DNA from: Craterostigma plantagineum
Lineage: Eukaryota; Streptophyta; Magnoliopsida; Lamiales; Linderniaceae
Reading direction: 5' to 3'
Length of the DNA: 64,000 nucleotides
Assembly (NCBI GenBank): GCA_027422505.1
Contig: JAPQWV010001340.1
Coordinates: forward strand, 31,086 to 95,085
In this document: in pieces, positions 1 through 10,612 of the stretch
How positions within the stretch are numbered: position 1 is the first letter of the stretch
Layout: the number at the start of each line of letters is the position of its first letter
Position numbers and translations under genes: made by a program
Notes under the pieces: generated by a model
Seen by the model: only the letters and a program-made list of their open reading frames with translations
Databases searched by the model: none
What the model was told of the DNA's origin: nothing

Positions 1-129
1 TGTCGTTATCATTTCGACATCTTTTCTTTTCTTTCTTTGTCTTCAGTTCTTTCTTGGATGATTATGAGCACATCGGTTTTGATAACCTCGAGATCCTTTT
101 TAATAGGACCAAAATGAATATCAAATTCA

Positions 130-468
130 TCAAATCAAGATCATCCGGATTTTTCGGATCTTGTCCTTCACCTGCAAGACAAATTTCTTCATCTTTTGAA
201 GATGTCCCATCGAGATATCAGTGGAGATTTCAACGCCTAGATTTTTGTCCATGTCTTTCTTCATTTCTTCAAAATAGGCTTGAACGATATCATCGGTCTT
301 CAATTTTCCCCTTTGAATATCAAGTCTTCTTGAAATAGCTTCAAATGGACTGGAGGCCCATGCTGTTTGTCGATTATTAATCGACTCTTTGTATTGAGAA
401 ATTTTTCTCTCGATCGTATAGATCGTCTGCTGACTTTCAAATTCACCAGTCTGATTTTTTCCAATCAT
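130..468 (-). pseudogene. Unrecognised caulimovirid downstream frame
   Basis: A 112-codon open stretch on the minus strand, Lys/Glu/Gln-rich and probably helical (ESQQTIYTIERKISQ, EEMKKDMDKNL). It lies in the same orientation as the RT and downstream of it, so it probably belongs to the terminal frame of the viral copy, which continues past the left edge. No domain is recognised. The stretch 469-1132 between this and the preceding frame has no open frame and appears to be decayed viral sequence. Confidence 0.4.
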
Positions 469-1132
469 TTCTCTACAAATTTAATATAAAATTTTCTTTG
501 CAGATGTGTAATTTTTTGCTGGGTATAACACAAATATGGTGTCCATTTCCAGATCCAAGGAATTGAAAATTCAATATAAAAATGTGAAGAAGCCGACCTT
601 CAATACATTCTTTATTATGTTCTGCTTCCATTAAATTCGGAGAAACTTTAACCCATTCTTGATATAATCCAAAGAAGGGCTCCTTTAAAATATCAATAGA
701 TGTGCCACATGATAGCCACTATTGATAAAACCTTTTGGTAAATCATTTTTGTAAACATCTGGGCGGATTTTTATCCACCAAGAATATTTCTTGCTATCAT
801 TTTGATACAGAAATATTCTGTAAAATGCATCGATATAATCGTAACAATTGAATTTAATCAAAGTTTTTGATTCGGGATGTATATTTCCCTATCATTTAAT
901 GGGTGTATTGCCATTTTTCTGCTGCAATAATTTGTTTAAAAATAATTTTAGAAAACGTTATACCTTTTCTTAGAGCACTATGAGAACTTCCCGCAGTAAA
1001 ATGCTCACTGTCACATGTTCATGTTGATTTAAGAACATTTATCTCTATTTTACAGAAGGAGCAGCCTATGACGCCTTTCCTAATACCTTGTCATTAAGGT
1101 TATGGTTCATTAGGCCATTTTAAATCTCTAAA

Positions 1133-1490
1133 TTAAGGCAAAAGTGTATGAGACTTTTTCTCATAATCTACTTCACCGTCATCGGCCATTATATTAGCAT
1201 AAGAGGTGCCTTCGTTAAGAGCATCTTCTTTAGATTGCGATTTCGCTTTCTGAGCCTTGAATTCAAGGAATTCTTTATAGGTCATTTGATCTTCTTTGCT
1301 CAAGGTATTACTTGGCGAAGTTGAGTATTGTGAAAGATTTTCTTTCACAGGTTTCTTATTGCCCATTTGAGCAATAAATCTACCGCCTCTACCACCTCTA
1401 TAGAGGCGAAATCTCTCCCATACTGGGACATGTATGCAAAGTTCAAAACATTCATGGAAGATATTCTCGAGTAAGATAATCAGGAAGACT
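1133..1490 (-). pseudogene. RNase H end and following caulimovirid frame
   Basis: Just beyond the solo LTR, the minus strand reads SLPDYLTREYL, the usual end of caulimovirid RNase H. A frame with a Gly/Arg-rich RGGRGGRF segment follows, then a Lys/Glu-rich helix (KEFLEFKAQKAKSQSKED), stopping at 1133. I do not recognise the downstream protein. It is part of the viral copy by orientation and continuity. Confidence 0.55.
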
Positions 1491-1918
1491 TGTAACACTC
1501 GGGGCCGATGAGGGCGGGGAGTGATCACCGGTGCCAGAGAGGGGCATGGACAAGGAGCGGCTCCTTGCAAGCTTCTCGGCGGAAGGATACATGAATGAAC
1601 ATTTTCCACACCCGAATGGAAGGGATCCTGAGACTGACAATGTATGTGCTTGTCAAGTTAAGAAATGGTATAAGAGAATTGATTACGCTACACATATCAC
1701 CAAAGGTACAGCTTCCTTTTCGGGAATCCATCCATAAGAACTTCAAAGTTAAGCGTGCTTGACTTGGAGTAGCACTGGGATGGGTGACCCCCTGGGAAGT
1801 AGCTCAGAGTGCGTGCAATGCAAAGCACGCTGGAAGGCTAGTGGTGATACAGTGAGGCCAGATCATCAATGAAGTGCAGTGGGCCCAACCCCACAGGTCC
1901 CGAGAGTGGGCTGTTTCA
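1491..1918 (+). mobile_element. Cassandra-type TRIM solo LTR (contains 5S rRNA-like sequence)
   Basis: The element starts TGTAACACTCGGGG, ends GGGCTGTTTCA (TG...CA) and is flanked by the 5-bp duplication AGACT (1486-1490 and 1919-1923). The LTR contains a 5S rRNA-like stretch, the hallmark of the Cassandra family of terminal-repeat retrotransposons in miniature. No internal domain or second LTR is present, so this is a solo LTR made by LTR-LTR recombination. It sits inside the caulimovirid RNase H. At 428 bp it is slightly longer than I would expect for the family. Confidence 0.88.
1733..1800 (+). repeat. 5S rRNA-like internal promoter segment inside the Cassandra LTR
   Basis: Contains AAGTTAAGCGTGCTTG (about 1746-1761) and GATGGGTGACC (about 1780-1790), matching box A/intermediate element and box C of plant 5S rRNA. 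A run like CCTGGGAAGT follows, as in 5S. The first third of a 5S gene is absent, so this is not a ribosomal gene but the RNA polymerase III promoter-like core known from Cassandra LTRs. Confidence 0.85.
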
Positions 1919-3028
1919 AGACTATTATCACTTCCATTTTTGTAAATAATTTTAAAATCAAAAGGGGCTAAATGAGCATGTCATCTCGCAAACATTTGTT
2001 TGGAGGCGTTATGTTTGAAATCCTTTTGAAACATGAATTTCGCAGCTTGACAATCAGTTTTTATTAAAAACTTTTGATTGTAAAGATCATCTCAAAATTT
2101 TAAAACATATTTGACTGTAGCGAGAACTTCTCTGGCTGTAGTATAATAATTTTTCTGAGCATTATTCCATTTCCCAGAATGGAATCTAACAAGATGCTCA
2201 ATTTTGTCTCTGGAGAAATTTGTTTAAGAATTCCTCCAAAGCCAATATCAGACGCATTTGTTTCAATAATTTTGAGCCAATTGGGATTAGCAAGCATGAG
2301 ACAAGGAAGATGCGTGACTTTACTCTTAATTTTTCTAATTGCTTCAGTGTGACTATTTGTCCACTGACAAGCCGTCTTTTTTAATCTATCATATAAATAG
2401 AAGTATCAATTGCAAGATTTTTATAATAAAGAGAAATATAATTTAAACTCCCTAAAAGTCTTTGTAATTGAGTTTTATCTAAATTTGGTCAGGAAATTTT
2501 GACGCAAATTTAATGCTTCTATTTATTGGAGTAATACTACCCTTCTCAATAGTATAACCCAAAATTCTAAATTTTTTTTGAAATAAAATCATTTTTGGAC
2601 TAGATATAACTAATCCGTTTTGAATAATAATTTTCTCGAAAATATCAAGTGTTTAAAATGCATTTCGATATCTTTAGAAAAAACCAAAATATCGTCAATA
2701 TAAGCGATTATAAAATTACTATAAGGAATGGAAATATCATTCATAATATTTTGAAATTTAGAAGGAGCAAAGTCAAAGGGCATAACGTTCCATTCAAATT
2801 GTCAAGTTGGGACAGTAAAAGCAGTTTTATAACGATATTTTTCGGCAATTTGAATTTCCCAAAATCCCGATTTTAAATCAAATTTTGAAAATAAAATTGC
2901 ATTATGCAATTGATCAAGCAAATCTTTTTTGTTAGGAATAGGATACTTAATCCTTTTCAAACCTTTATTTAAAGGTTGGTAATTGCTCCTCGCTTCTTTT
3001 CTGCAGCGCTAATAACATAAAAGGTTTT
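1919..3028 (-). pseudogene. Caulimovirid reverse transcriptase/RNase H relic
   Basis: Minus-strand frames show RT motifs in order: a KRGAITN..LNKGL segment near 2990-2940, FSKFDLKSGFW near 2880, EWNVMPF near 2800-2780 and the catalytic YIDD box at 2688-2705. RNase H follows, with an IIETNASDIGFGGILK segment near 2250-2200 (the expected Asp after ET is Asn here) and a TDCQAAKFMF segment near 2050. The enzyme copies pregenomic RNA to DNA in the viral family. In-frame stops, including one between the FDLKSGFW and MPF motifs, and frameshifts break it. The RNase H end is separated from the rest by the solo LTR at 1491-1918. Confidence 0.8.
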
Positions 3029-3330
3029 GTACATGACCAAGGAGACTTTGAAGGTTTTATTAAACCTTGATCTGTCGGGCTCGGTGGTGCCTTGAAACCA
3101 AACTTTCTCGCCCACATCGAAGGTTACCGCCCGATGTCCTTGGTCGTAATACTTCTTCATACCCCTACCAGCTTCGAGGCTATCTCGAGCTTCAGTCCAC
3201 AATGTCGCCCTCGAGCAAACTTGTACGCCGGTGGGCAATCTCCTGCAGCTTTCCACATAGAAAGATTTTGAGGTGTTAAAGGTTGGAAACCATAAACTAC
3301 CTCGAATGGACTCTTTTCCGTCTGGGAAGG
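3028..3330 (-). pseudogene. Ty3/gypsy integrase C-terminal fragment
   Basis: Minus-strand frame includes ARDSLEAGRGMKKYYDQGHR and FDVGEKVWFQ, the segment typical of the end of plant Ty3/gypsy integrase, where the template-derived linker leads to the C-terminal SH3-like domain. Upstream residues (PTGVQVCSRATLW) are frame-shifted family sequence. The fragment meets caulimovirid RT sequence near 3028 and an inverted Ty3/gypsy RNase H near 3330. Confidence 0.7.
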
Positions 3331-4384
3331 CGCTTGGCGGTGTACTTGTGCAAGGGAGGCACCCCATCGCTTACGAGAGCCGGAAGCTCAAAGATGCAGA
3401 AACGCGCTATAGCACGCACGAGAAAGAGATGACCGTGGTGATTCACTGTCTCGGAGCATGGCGCCATTATCTACTCGGCTCGAAATTTGTGATTGTCACT
3501 GACAATGTGACAAATACTTATTTCAAAACCCAAAAGAAGCTAACCCCGAAACAGGCACGATGGCAATATTCTTGGGAGTTCGACTTTGATTGGGTTCATC
3601 GGCCTGGGCGGCAGAATGAAGTTGCTGATGCACTAAGCCGCCAGCCTTACCTCAACATGTTGGCCGTTATAAGCAAAGTCGCAAGCAGCTTTACAAGCCG
3701 CATTCGACGCGAAAGTGAGAACGATCCGACTTACGTGAAGCTCAAGGACCAGGTTAAGGAAGGGCTTCTGAAACACTACTGGCTTGAAGATGGGCTGTTG
3801 GTCACGCATGGCAAACGATTCTATGTACCCGCCGGGAGACTGCGAAATGAGCTTTTCAAAGAGCACCATGAGCCGCAGTGGGCAGGTCACCCGGAATTAG
3901 GCGCATCATGGCTCTAATTTCTCGCAAGTTCTATTGGCCAAAGCTCGAGCAGGATGTCGAGGCCTTTGTTCGTACTTGCACCGTTTGCCAGCGAGACAAG
4001 CCCGAGCGTTCAAAGCCGCAGGTTTGTTACAGTAGTTACCTATTCCAGCTAGTCCATGGTGTTCCGTTTCCATGTACTTCATTGTTGGGTTACCGAAGAG
4101 CGAAAGAAATAATTCCATCATAGTCGTGGTGGATCGATTCTCCAAAATGGCGATATTTATGGCTGCCCCTATTCAGTGCAATGCTGACGTTGCTGCGGAC
4201 TTGTTCTTCAGAAATGTGGTGAAGTACTTTGGGATGCCGGAAGAGATCATTAGTGATCGAGATGTAAGATTCACAAGCCGATTCTAGACGATTCTATTCC
4301 GAAGACTTGGCACGAAACTACGATTCTCTTCCGGATATCACCCACAAACGGATGGACAGACCGAACGAGTCAACCAACCCCTCC
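3331..4384 (+). pseudogene. Ty3/gypsy RNase H and integrase fragment
   Basis: Plus-strand translation starts inside RNase H (GGVLVQGRHPIAYESRKL; THEKEM; IVTDN) and passes the linker VADALSRQP. It continues into the integrase H2C2 zinc-binding segment (EHHEPQWAGHPE... CTVCQRDK) and the catalytic core (VVVDRFSKMA; EIISDRDVRF), ending near YHPQTDGQTERVNQ. RNase H removes template RNA and integrase inserts cDNA. Frameshifts at about 3900 and 4050 and a stop at 4285-4287 break it. The junction at about 4385 joins directly to a gag/protease piece. Confidence 0.8.
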
Positions 4385-4790
4385 ACAACGATCTGCCGTT
4401 AACACTGTCTCTGCCCAGATGAGGGGCGAAGCTGGATCGTCGGGTGCAAACAAAGATGAGCCGCAGGCCAACCAGCTGCGAGTGTTGGCCACACTTAGGC
4501 AGGACAAGTCAGGAAAGAACAAGCTCATGTACATTTCTTGTCTCGTGGAAAAACTGGCCACTATGGTGATGGTGGACTCGGGAGCGACCCACAATTTCAT
4601 GTCTCTCGAAATGGCGAAGAAGGCTGGGCTTGCGTTGCTCAACCGACCTGCCACCATCAAATTAGCAAATGTCGCATCTCTTCATGTGGAAGGTAACATT
4701 CAGGCAAACGTGAGGATCGTCATTGGGAAGGCTCGGCGACATTTATCATTGCTCCACTCGACTTCGAAGTAATTCTTGGGAACGAATTCT
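4385..4790 (+). pseudogene. Ty3/gypsy gag-protease fragment
   Basis: The frame from 4419 contains KLMYISCLVEKLATMVMVDS and then GATHNF, the DSGATHNF motif of plant Ty3/gypsy retropepsin. The strand IKLANVASLHVEGN and frame-shifted VILGNEFL-like sequence follow near 4770. In an intact element this lies 5' of RT and integrase. Here it follows integrase, so the piece is displaced or comes from a second copy. Confidence 0.75.
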
Positions 4791-4975
4791 TGGTGGATGC
4801 AAAGGCCATAACGATACCACTTGTGAGAACCATTGCATATATAACAAGTCCACTTCTTGGTTGGGTCAGTGACCGGCTGTTTCTCAGCTTGTCTATCCGG
4901 TCGCTTTTGCACGTGTTTCAACCCATTGTTGTTAGGAGCACCATTGTTCATTTCTGCCGAACACATCTCAGGGTC
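4791..4975 (-). pseudogene. Possible gag zinc-knuckle fragment
   Basis: Minus-strand frame contains KKWTCYICNGSHKWYRYG, resembling the CX2CX4HX4C nucleocapsid knuckle of plant gypsy gag, but the last Cys is not in place. It is preceded by an Asn/Gln/Lys-rich stretch. Orientation is opposite to the neighbouring protease piece. The call is weak. Confidence 0.4.
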
Positions 4976-4979
4976 TAGG

Positions 4980-5999
4980 CACCACCGAGCCCAAAAGGGA
5001 AGTTATTGCCTTTTTACAGAGTTGTAATAATTCAACATTCATTTGGCAAGGACGAACTTTAGTGGGAATATTTTTCTCACTAAAATTTCTTCATATGGTA
5101 AAGAAACTATATGTTTCTTTTTGTTCCAGAAAGCATTTGGAAGATTATTGCATATTTGCAACGTAACCTGATTATATAACAACTTAAATTTTTTCTTGTA
5201 ACTTAGGATTTTGTAGCAAGAATGACGTAGGATTACAGATCTTATTTTACAAATATAGGCCTTTGGAATTTTATTGTTAATACTTTTCTCCGCTTGCAGA
5301 GCTAAGAGAATGAGTTGTCTTATGGAAATATTGGGTAGGTATTATACCCTCTTGGATGCAGTTTAAATCTGCTCCATTGTCAATAGCGCGATTAAATTTT
5401 TCTCAAAAGTTTTATCAATAAGAGTGAAATCCTCACTAACCTTTGAGAAGTAATAATTTCTAGTGTAGACAGAAATTATCATTTTCTGACGCTAGCAAAT
5501 TCGTCAAGGGATTTAGAAGATTCTTCTAAACTTCTTTCCCCTTTTCAAGCCTAGGTCTTCTTTCTAAACAATTGTTATGTAATTTTAATTCTTTAATGTC
5601 TGTTTTAAGAATTGAAATCTCTATAGCAAGATCTTTAATACTAACTGGAGATTCATTATACTTATTTTTGTTGTGAAAGCCATATTATAGGTTCTGGCTT
5701 AGGAATAACTTCTTTAGAAGTTTCTTCCTCTTTCTGAATTATTCGTATGAAGATCAGATTTTTTAAATTTGAATCTTAAGTTTCTTTAACCATTTCATAA
5801 AGATTATTATTGTCTAGGAGATTAACATCTTGAATTATCTTCTGATTCAGATTCTGATTTATCTGAATCTTTAGAGCAAGGCTGTCCCATTTGACAGTTA
5901 CGACATTCATCAGAGTCTGATGAAATATCTTCAATGATGTTGTTTTCATCATTCGAAGAGTACTCTGATTCGCTGTCAGATTCTAAAAGAATTTTTTAC
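4980..5999 (-). pseudogene. Acidic region and N-terminal part of the caulimovirid RT polyprotein
   Basis: Minus strand near 5990-5830 encodes a Ser/Glu/Asp-rich stretch (ESDSESEYSSND and SESESED). Acidic stretches of this kind occur in caulimovirid structural proteins. Lower coordinates (about 5160-4985) encode sequence with SEKNIPTKVRPCQMN and ELLQLCKKEI, the canonical N-terminal start of the caulimovirid reverse transcriptase. The RT is then interrupted by the Ty3/gypsy fragment block and resumes near 3028. Between these two parts I see no clear aspartic-protease motif. Confidence 0.6.
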
Positions 6000-7361
6000 A
6001 GTGTTTCTTTAAGTTCACTATCAACTTCTAAACTATTGATTTTTTAGCGCAGCAAGTTTTGCTTTATGACCAATTTTACCCATTTTTTCGACAAACTATT
6101 GGAGGAATTTATTTTACGTGGTAATTATTATCTTAGAGAATTTTTATTCTCTTCTTTTAATTTTTCGATTTTTTCTTCTTTCGTATTGTTTGGAGGAATA
6201 TTTTTTAGTTTTATTTTCTTTACGAGGCTGACTTGTAGAAGGGTCTAAACCACATTGACCGCATAATTGGCCTAATAGTTTCTTTTCATCAAGAGAATGT
6301 CTCTTGACTTGTTTATTTAGCTTTATATCATTACATAAAGCTAAACCTTCCTAAATACAGGTTCCTATAAGTTTACAGTAGGTATAGCAGTTGTAATTAA
6401 TACTTGATTCTCCTTTCCTAATGTTATTTCTCACTCTTTCTGCGAAGAGTGATGGTAATCCATCAATAAATTTGGATTTCCAGCGAATACTATTTGACTC
6501 AGGGAGTTCCATAACGCGGCTAAGAAAGGTATCTTTATACCATCTAAAAGATGTAAGAGTTTTACACCTATGATTTTGGAGAAGAGTTTTGATATTTTCA
6601 GAATTGTCAGACCATTGGCCTGTAAAATGTTCAATGATGTTTTGTATAAACAATATTGTCAACTTGCTGACCGTTTTCTTCCTTAACGGTTGCCATGATC
6701 TGGTCTTTATCATGCTAAGATAAATAATTATCCCACCATCCTTTTAATTGACCAGTAAAGCCAGCGATTAGCATTTTAGCTACGACATTATCATTGTTTT
6801 GATTTTGTTTGCAAATCGTTTTATACATAAGCATTCTATGTATCATATTATAGATTTGCCTTTCGGTATGAACCGTCTAGATTCCAGTATATGCTTCTGC
6901 CACTATACGAATTATTGAGCATAAATTCTTGTTCTTCGAAAAAGTTATCTTGAGGAGTAGACCTAGGGTAATAATATTAACTCTGGGTTGGCCTATCCGC
7001 ATATTTTGTATGCTTAAGCTTATTAACTTCTTGTGAAAAATACTTTGAAATTATTTGTATTTTCAAGTTGATTTTCAAATTTCGCTTAAAGTATTAAGTT
7101 TAAGATTTTAAATTTTTCTTCAAGTAATTTCCCAATACGAGCAATAGATTCTAATTTAAAATCTGTAACTTTGGGAGGAGGTTGACTACTGGGAAACGCA
7201 GTATCAAATGCTCCTAAAATATTTTTCTCTTTTAATAAAAAGTTTTTCATATCTTTTACTGAAGATGAAATTTCTTCAATATATTTCTTTAATAAAGAAA
7301 TTTGTTCTCCTAAAACTATAACATACATATTAGTATAATTTCGTTGCTAAAAGACCATTAA
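6000..7361 (-). pseudogene. Coat-protein-like region with Cys motif
   Basis: The minus strand from 7361 shows a helical, Lys/Glu-rich segment (EQISLLKKYIEEISSSVKDM). About 600 bases on comes a block typical of caulimovirid capsid proteins: an NIIEHFTG segment, then CKTLTSFRWYKDTFLSRVME and KSKFIDGLPSLFAERV near 6480-6560. A stop lies at 6351. Beyond it the frame continues through LKLNKQVKRHSLDEKKLLG-like sequence to a CGQCG motif and a basic tail near 6180. This matches a capsid C-terminus with a nucleic-acid-binding Cys motif. Frameshifts and stops make it non-coding today. Confidence 0.7.
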
Positions 7362-7828
7362 TCTATACTATATAAAAGTTGGACGTGGACTCTCATTGAC
7401 CATTCTCTTAACCAATCCCAATGCGACATGTCAGCAATATCAATGCAAATGACTATTTTAGGCCCATATGAGGTCGGAATTACACCTGCCATTGTCATAT
7501 TATATCTTTTATAATTAGGAAAATATTTATGTTTTAATATGCTGCCACCTCCTTTGTTTTTAAAATTATTAATAGGACAGATGACTAACATCACGCATAG
7601 ATCGTCTACAATTAATCGTAAGAAAGATGAAGAGTCTTGCAATTATACATTCATTGTATTCAATTAATAATATGATAGATACATAGTCGTACAATCGAAT
7701 CGATTCCTCAGCCCGGCAAGCGAAGAGCCTGATAACGACTGCTACAGCCTACTCGCTCATCGCTGTGTTGGATTTGAGACTGTTTGAGGGATTAGTATTT
7801 TTGATCGCGTGTTTAGGTAGTCGGAGAG

Positions 7829-8046
7829 ATGTCTCGACAGGTGACATCATCCGCAGTTGACAAGTCCAAGACATTGGACAACAAATACGTAAGTTTTCTT
7901 TCTTTCTTCGGTGATTTTGATAATCTCGAGGTTCTGTTTCTTTTTTTGGAGTAACTGACGAGCTATGCACTTTGTGGATAAATTTTGTGGCGATCAAGCA
8001 AATTTCAGTCGAGAACATTGCGCATGAGGATCTTAACATTATTATG
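7829..8046 (+). pseudogene. Captured 5' exons of a MAPKKK-epsilon-like protein kinase gene
   Basis: An ATG at 7829 opens MSRQVTSSAVDKSKTLDNKY, ending at a GTAAG donor at 7889. After an intron-like T-rich stretch, 7981-8046 encodes NFVAIKQISVENIAHEDLNI followed by IM and a GTGTGC donor. Both segments match the N-terminus of plant MAPKKK epsilon (M3KE), which starts with a TSS..KSKTLDNKY motif and has FVAIKQVSLENI after the glycine-rich loop. The loop itself (GxGxxGxV) is missing between the two pieces, so no working kinase could result. The bases before the ATG may be captured 5' UTR. Confidence 0.8.
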
Positions 8047-8460
8047 GTGTGCATTCAGTGTGGAGTTTGTTTGTTTAGTGATGAATTGAATCTGCGACTC
8101 ATCTATCGTTTTCTTTTTTTTTCTTTTATGAATTTGATGTTGGAGGAGAATCTAACTGGGGTTCAGTCTTTGGGGAATGACGATGTAGCTAATAATTCCA
8201 ATTTTCAGGTAGTGCGGTACAATTTCATTTCTTTTGGCATGTTCTGGTTGTTTTGATCCGATGACGTTTGCTATTTTTTCTTTTATTGTTTCTTTTTATT
8301 TTGGGTTTGTCTCAAAGTGCCCTTGAAATTGGGGATAGGTAGGTTATGTGAACTTCAAGGGTTGGGTTCGTGGACTGGTACAGTTATTGTGGCATAGGTT
8401 CTATTATATGGTTTAATCAACTTAGACGACCGGAATTATGGATATTATTTGCTTCTTGGA

Positions 8461-9366
8461 TAGACGTGTTCAGACGGTTCAAAAAACCGTAACCGAACCG
8501 TAACCGAACCGGTGGTCAACGGTTCAGTTTACCGTAGTCAACGGTTACGGTTCAAACCGTAAGCAAACCGTGATTTGATACGGTTCGGTTACGGTTATAG
8601 AATTCTCTAACCGTGAACCACCGGTTATAACCGGCGGTTTTCCATAAAATAAGGCATTAGACTGAGCTTATATTGGGCTGAACTTAAGTTTTGGATGATT
8701 AGTTATTTTTTCCGACGGTTGGGCGTTACCTTATTTCTCTTATTTATTCTCACTCATCGGTCATCAAGTTATTCTCATTCACATTTTCTTTTTATTTTTC
8801 AGTTTTTTCCTTTCTTCTAATTGACTCTCAACTGTCATGTTATCGTTATCATTTTTATTAGTTCCTTTTTTATTTTTTTCATGCTATAGTTCTATAAATA
8901 TGTGGAGAATTTGTATAGATTTTACACAGAATTTTTTGCTCTCAATTCTCAAGTTAAAAGCAAACACATTATCGAATTTCTGTAAGCAATTCGCTCTTTC
9001 TCAAAATATCAGTAAGTGTTGCTAATATTATTATTAAACGAATACTGAGCGATTGTATTTTTTTCTTACAAAATCTAAGGTGTAATTGTGTTTTCTTTTA
9101 AGATGGATTGAAATTTTCGACATTATTAAATAAAATTAATTTTCTTAGTTTACTTAAATGATTATTCTTTGTTTTTTAAATAAAATAAAAAAATTTAATT
9201 AAAACCGTAAACCGGCGATTCAACCGTAACCGTAACCGGCGATACGGTTACAAACCGTAACCGTAACCGTGGTTACCGCGGTTCGGTTACGGTTTGAGAT
9301 TTTCACTAACCGTAAACCGGCGGTTATAACCGTGAACCGTAACCGTGAACCGTTTGAACACGTCTA
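8461..9366. mobile_element. Non-autonomous hAT element nested in the Helitron
   Basis: Inverted termini TAGACGTGTTCAGACGGTTC (8461) and its near complement at 9347-9366 are flanked by an exact 8-bp duplication, TTCTTGGA (8453-8460 and 9367-9374). Both subterminal regions (8480-8640 and 9205-9350) are packed with AACCGT/ACGGTT repeats, as expected for transposase-binding sites of hAT elements. No transposase frame is present, and the AT-rich centre has no recognisable content. Confidence 0.9.
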
Positions 9367-10217
9367 TTCTTGGATGTTAGTATGTTTTATTTTCCATAGA
9401 ATGAGCAAAACGGATTAATTTTTCAAGCATTTTTGTTCGTTGACTTTTGATATTTTGTGTCTACCCGCCCAATAATTGATATTGTATATTCGTTATGTGG
9501 ATAATTAGATTATCCTATTTATACTGGTAAATAGTTTTTGTGTTAATACATTGCTCCTTTATATGTTGCATTATTCATCGTGGTGACTAAATATCCAATC
9601 TCATACCGTATTACATATGCTTACATTAAGAAAAAAATATCAACAGTCATGTTCTGATTTTGACAGGAACTGTTACTACAATTTCAAATAATATTAAAAT
9701 AATAGTGTAAAAATGTTTTGTGTTAAAGATTTTCTTTACAATTCAAATAATGGAAATAATGAGCACGAGTTTTATGATAATTCCAATCAAATATTTTTCA
9801 GTCATATATATCAAAACTTATTATTAGGGTTCAACAACATTTAGTTTCTTCCAAATGTATTTGTATTTGTTGATTTTTTCTTAATGTAAGCATGTGTAAT
9901 CCTGAATTACTGTAAATATTTAATATTATACGTCTATACTACTGTGCGACTGTAAAAATCAAAAATATAAAATCTAAGACTGTAATACTTCAAAGTATTA
10001 CTATAGCTGGCCCAATTTGGCCCGCGGACCGTCGGTTTTTGGCCCACGGGACATCAGTCCGCGAGTCTGACAGGTTGGGCCAAATGAGCCCGATTATGTT
10101 TTGGGGTCTAAAAATTAAGGCTCGAGCCCGGTGTTTTTTTAGGATGGGGTCGGGCTGACACACGGCTCAGGCTCACTTTCAGCTATAGTTCCCGTGCATC
10201 GAACGGGGCAAAACTAG

Positions 10218-10612
10218 TATTATTAATAGTAGCAGAAAGCATATCATTTTCTTTTTCAAATAATTTTTGAAAAGCATTTAAATATCTAAATTCATTTCTT
10301 TTCCATTTGGAAACTACTTTGCGGAGGAAAAACTGAAGTAAGATTTTTCCTAGTTGAAAGCTTATAATTTCTTTCAAGAACATAATCATATTTTTAAAAT
10401 ATTTTGTTAAAAAACAAGGAACAAGAGGTAATTTTTCATTCTGTTTTTCTAAATCATTATAGATTTTTTCTTGGATAATATTTTTATCCTCTTTATTGAA
10501 ATTTTCAAAAATAATTTTCAGAAAAGTTCACATTTAGGCTGAAAGAACTCTTGTTGAATTTTCTTTCTTACCGGTGAACCCAGACTAAAGTCGACTTTTG
10601 GTTTTAAATCCA
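10218..10612 (-). pseudogene. Caulimovirid linker region between movement and coat proteins
   Basis: Lys/Phe-rich minus-strand frames (for example KVVSKWKRNEFRYLNAFQ) continue the viral map after the movement protein. The region is cut at 10217/10218 by the 3' end of a Helitron and resumes at 7361 on the Helitron's other side. No domain is recognisable. It belongs to the viral copy by position and orientation. Confidence 0.55.

Larger units (their letters stand above)
3028..4980. mobile_element. Scrambled block of Ty3/gypsy fragments inserted in the viral RT
   Basis: About 2 kb of Ty3/gypsy pol/gag pieces separate the two halves of the caulimovirid RT. From left to right: integrase C-terminus (minus), RNase H plus integrase (plus), gag/protease (plus) and a gag zinc-knuckle-like piece (minus). 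Neither the order nor the orientation is that of an intact element. No LTRs or TSD were found. The block probably arose by several insertions or deletions, or by one rearranged insertion. Confidence 0.75.
7362..10217 (+). mobile_element. Non-autonomous Helitron with captured kinase exons
   Basis: The 5' end reads TCTATACTATATAAAAG and the 3' end has a hairpin (CCCGT at 10191-10195, ACGGG at 10203-10207) followed by CAAAACTAG. The insertion lies between A (7361) and T (10218). These are the TC start, subterminal hairpin, CTRR end and AT target expected of Helitrons. Removing it restores continuity of the caulimovirid frames on either side. There is no Rep/helicase gene, so it is non-autonomous. 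It carries 5' sequence of a MAPKKK-epsilon-like gene and a nested hAT element. At 10000-10190 it has a GGCCCG-rich, TIR-like stretch that I cannot delimit. Confidence 0.9.

Noticed and set aside
1733..1800. Functional 5S rRNA gene
   Set aside because: First third of 5S is missing and the segment sits inside a TSD-flanked LTR.
10000..10190. Separate transposon in the GGCCCG-rich stretch
   Set aside because: Suggestive of hAT-like ends, but no paired terminus or TSD could be identified.
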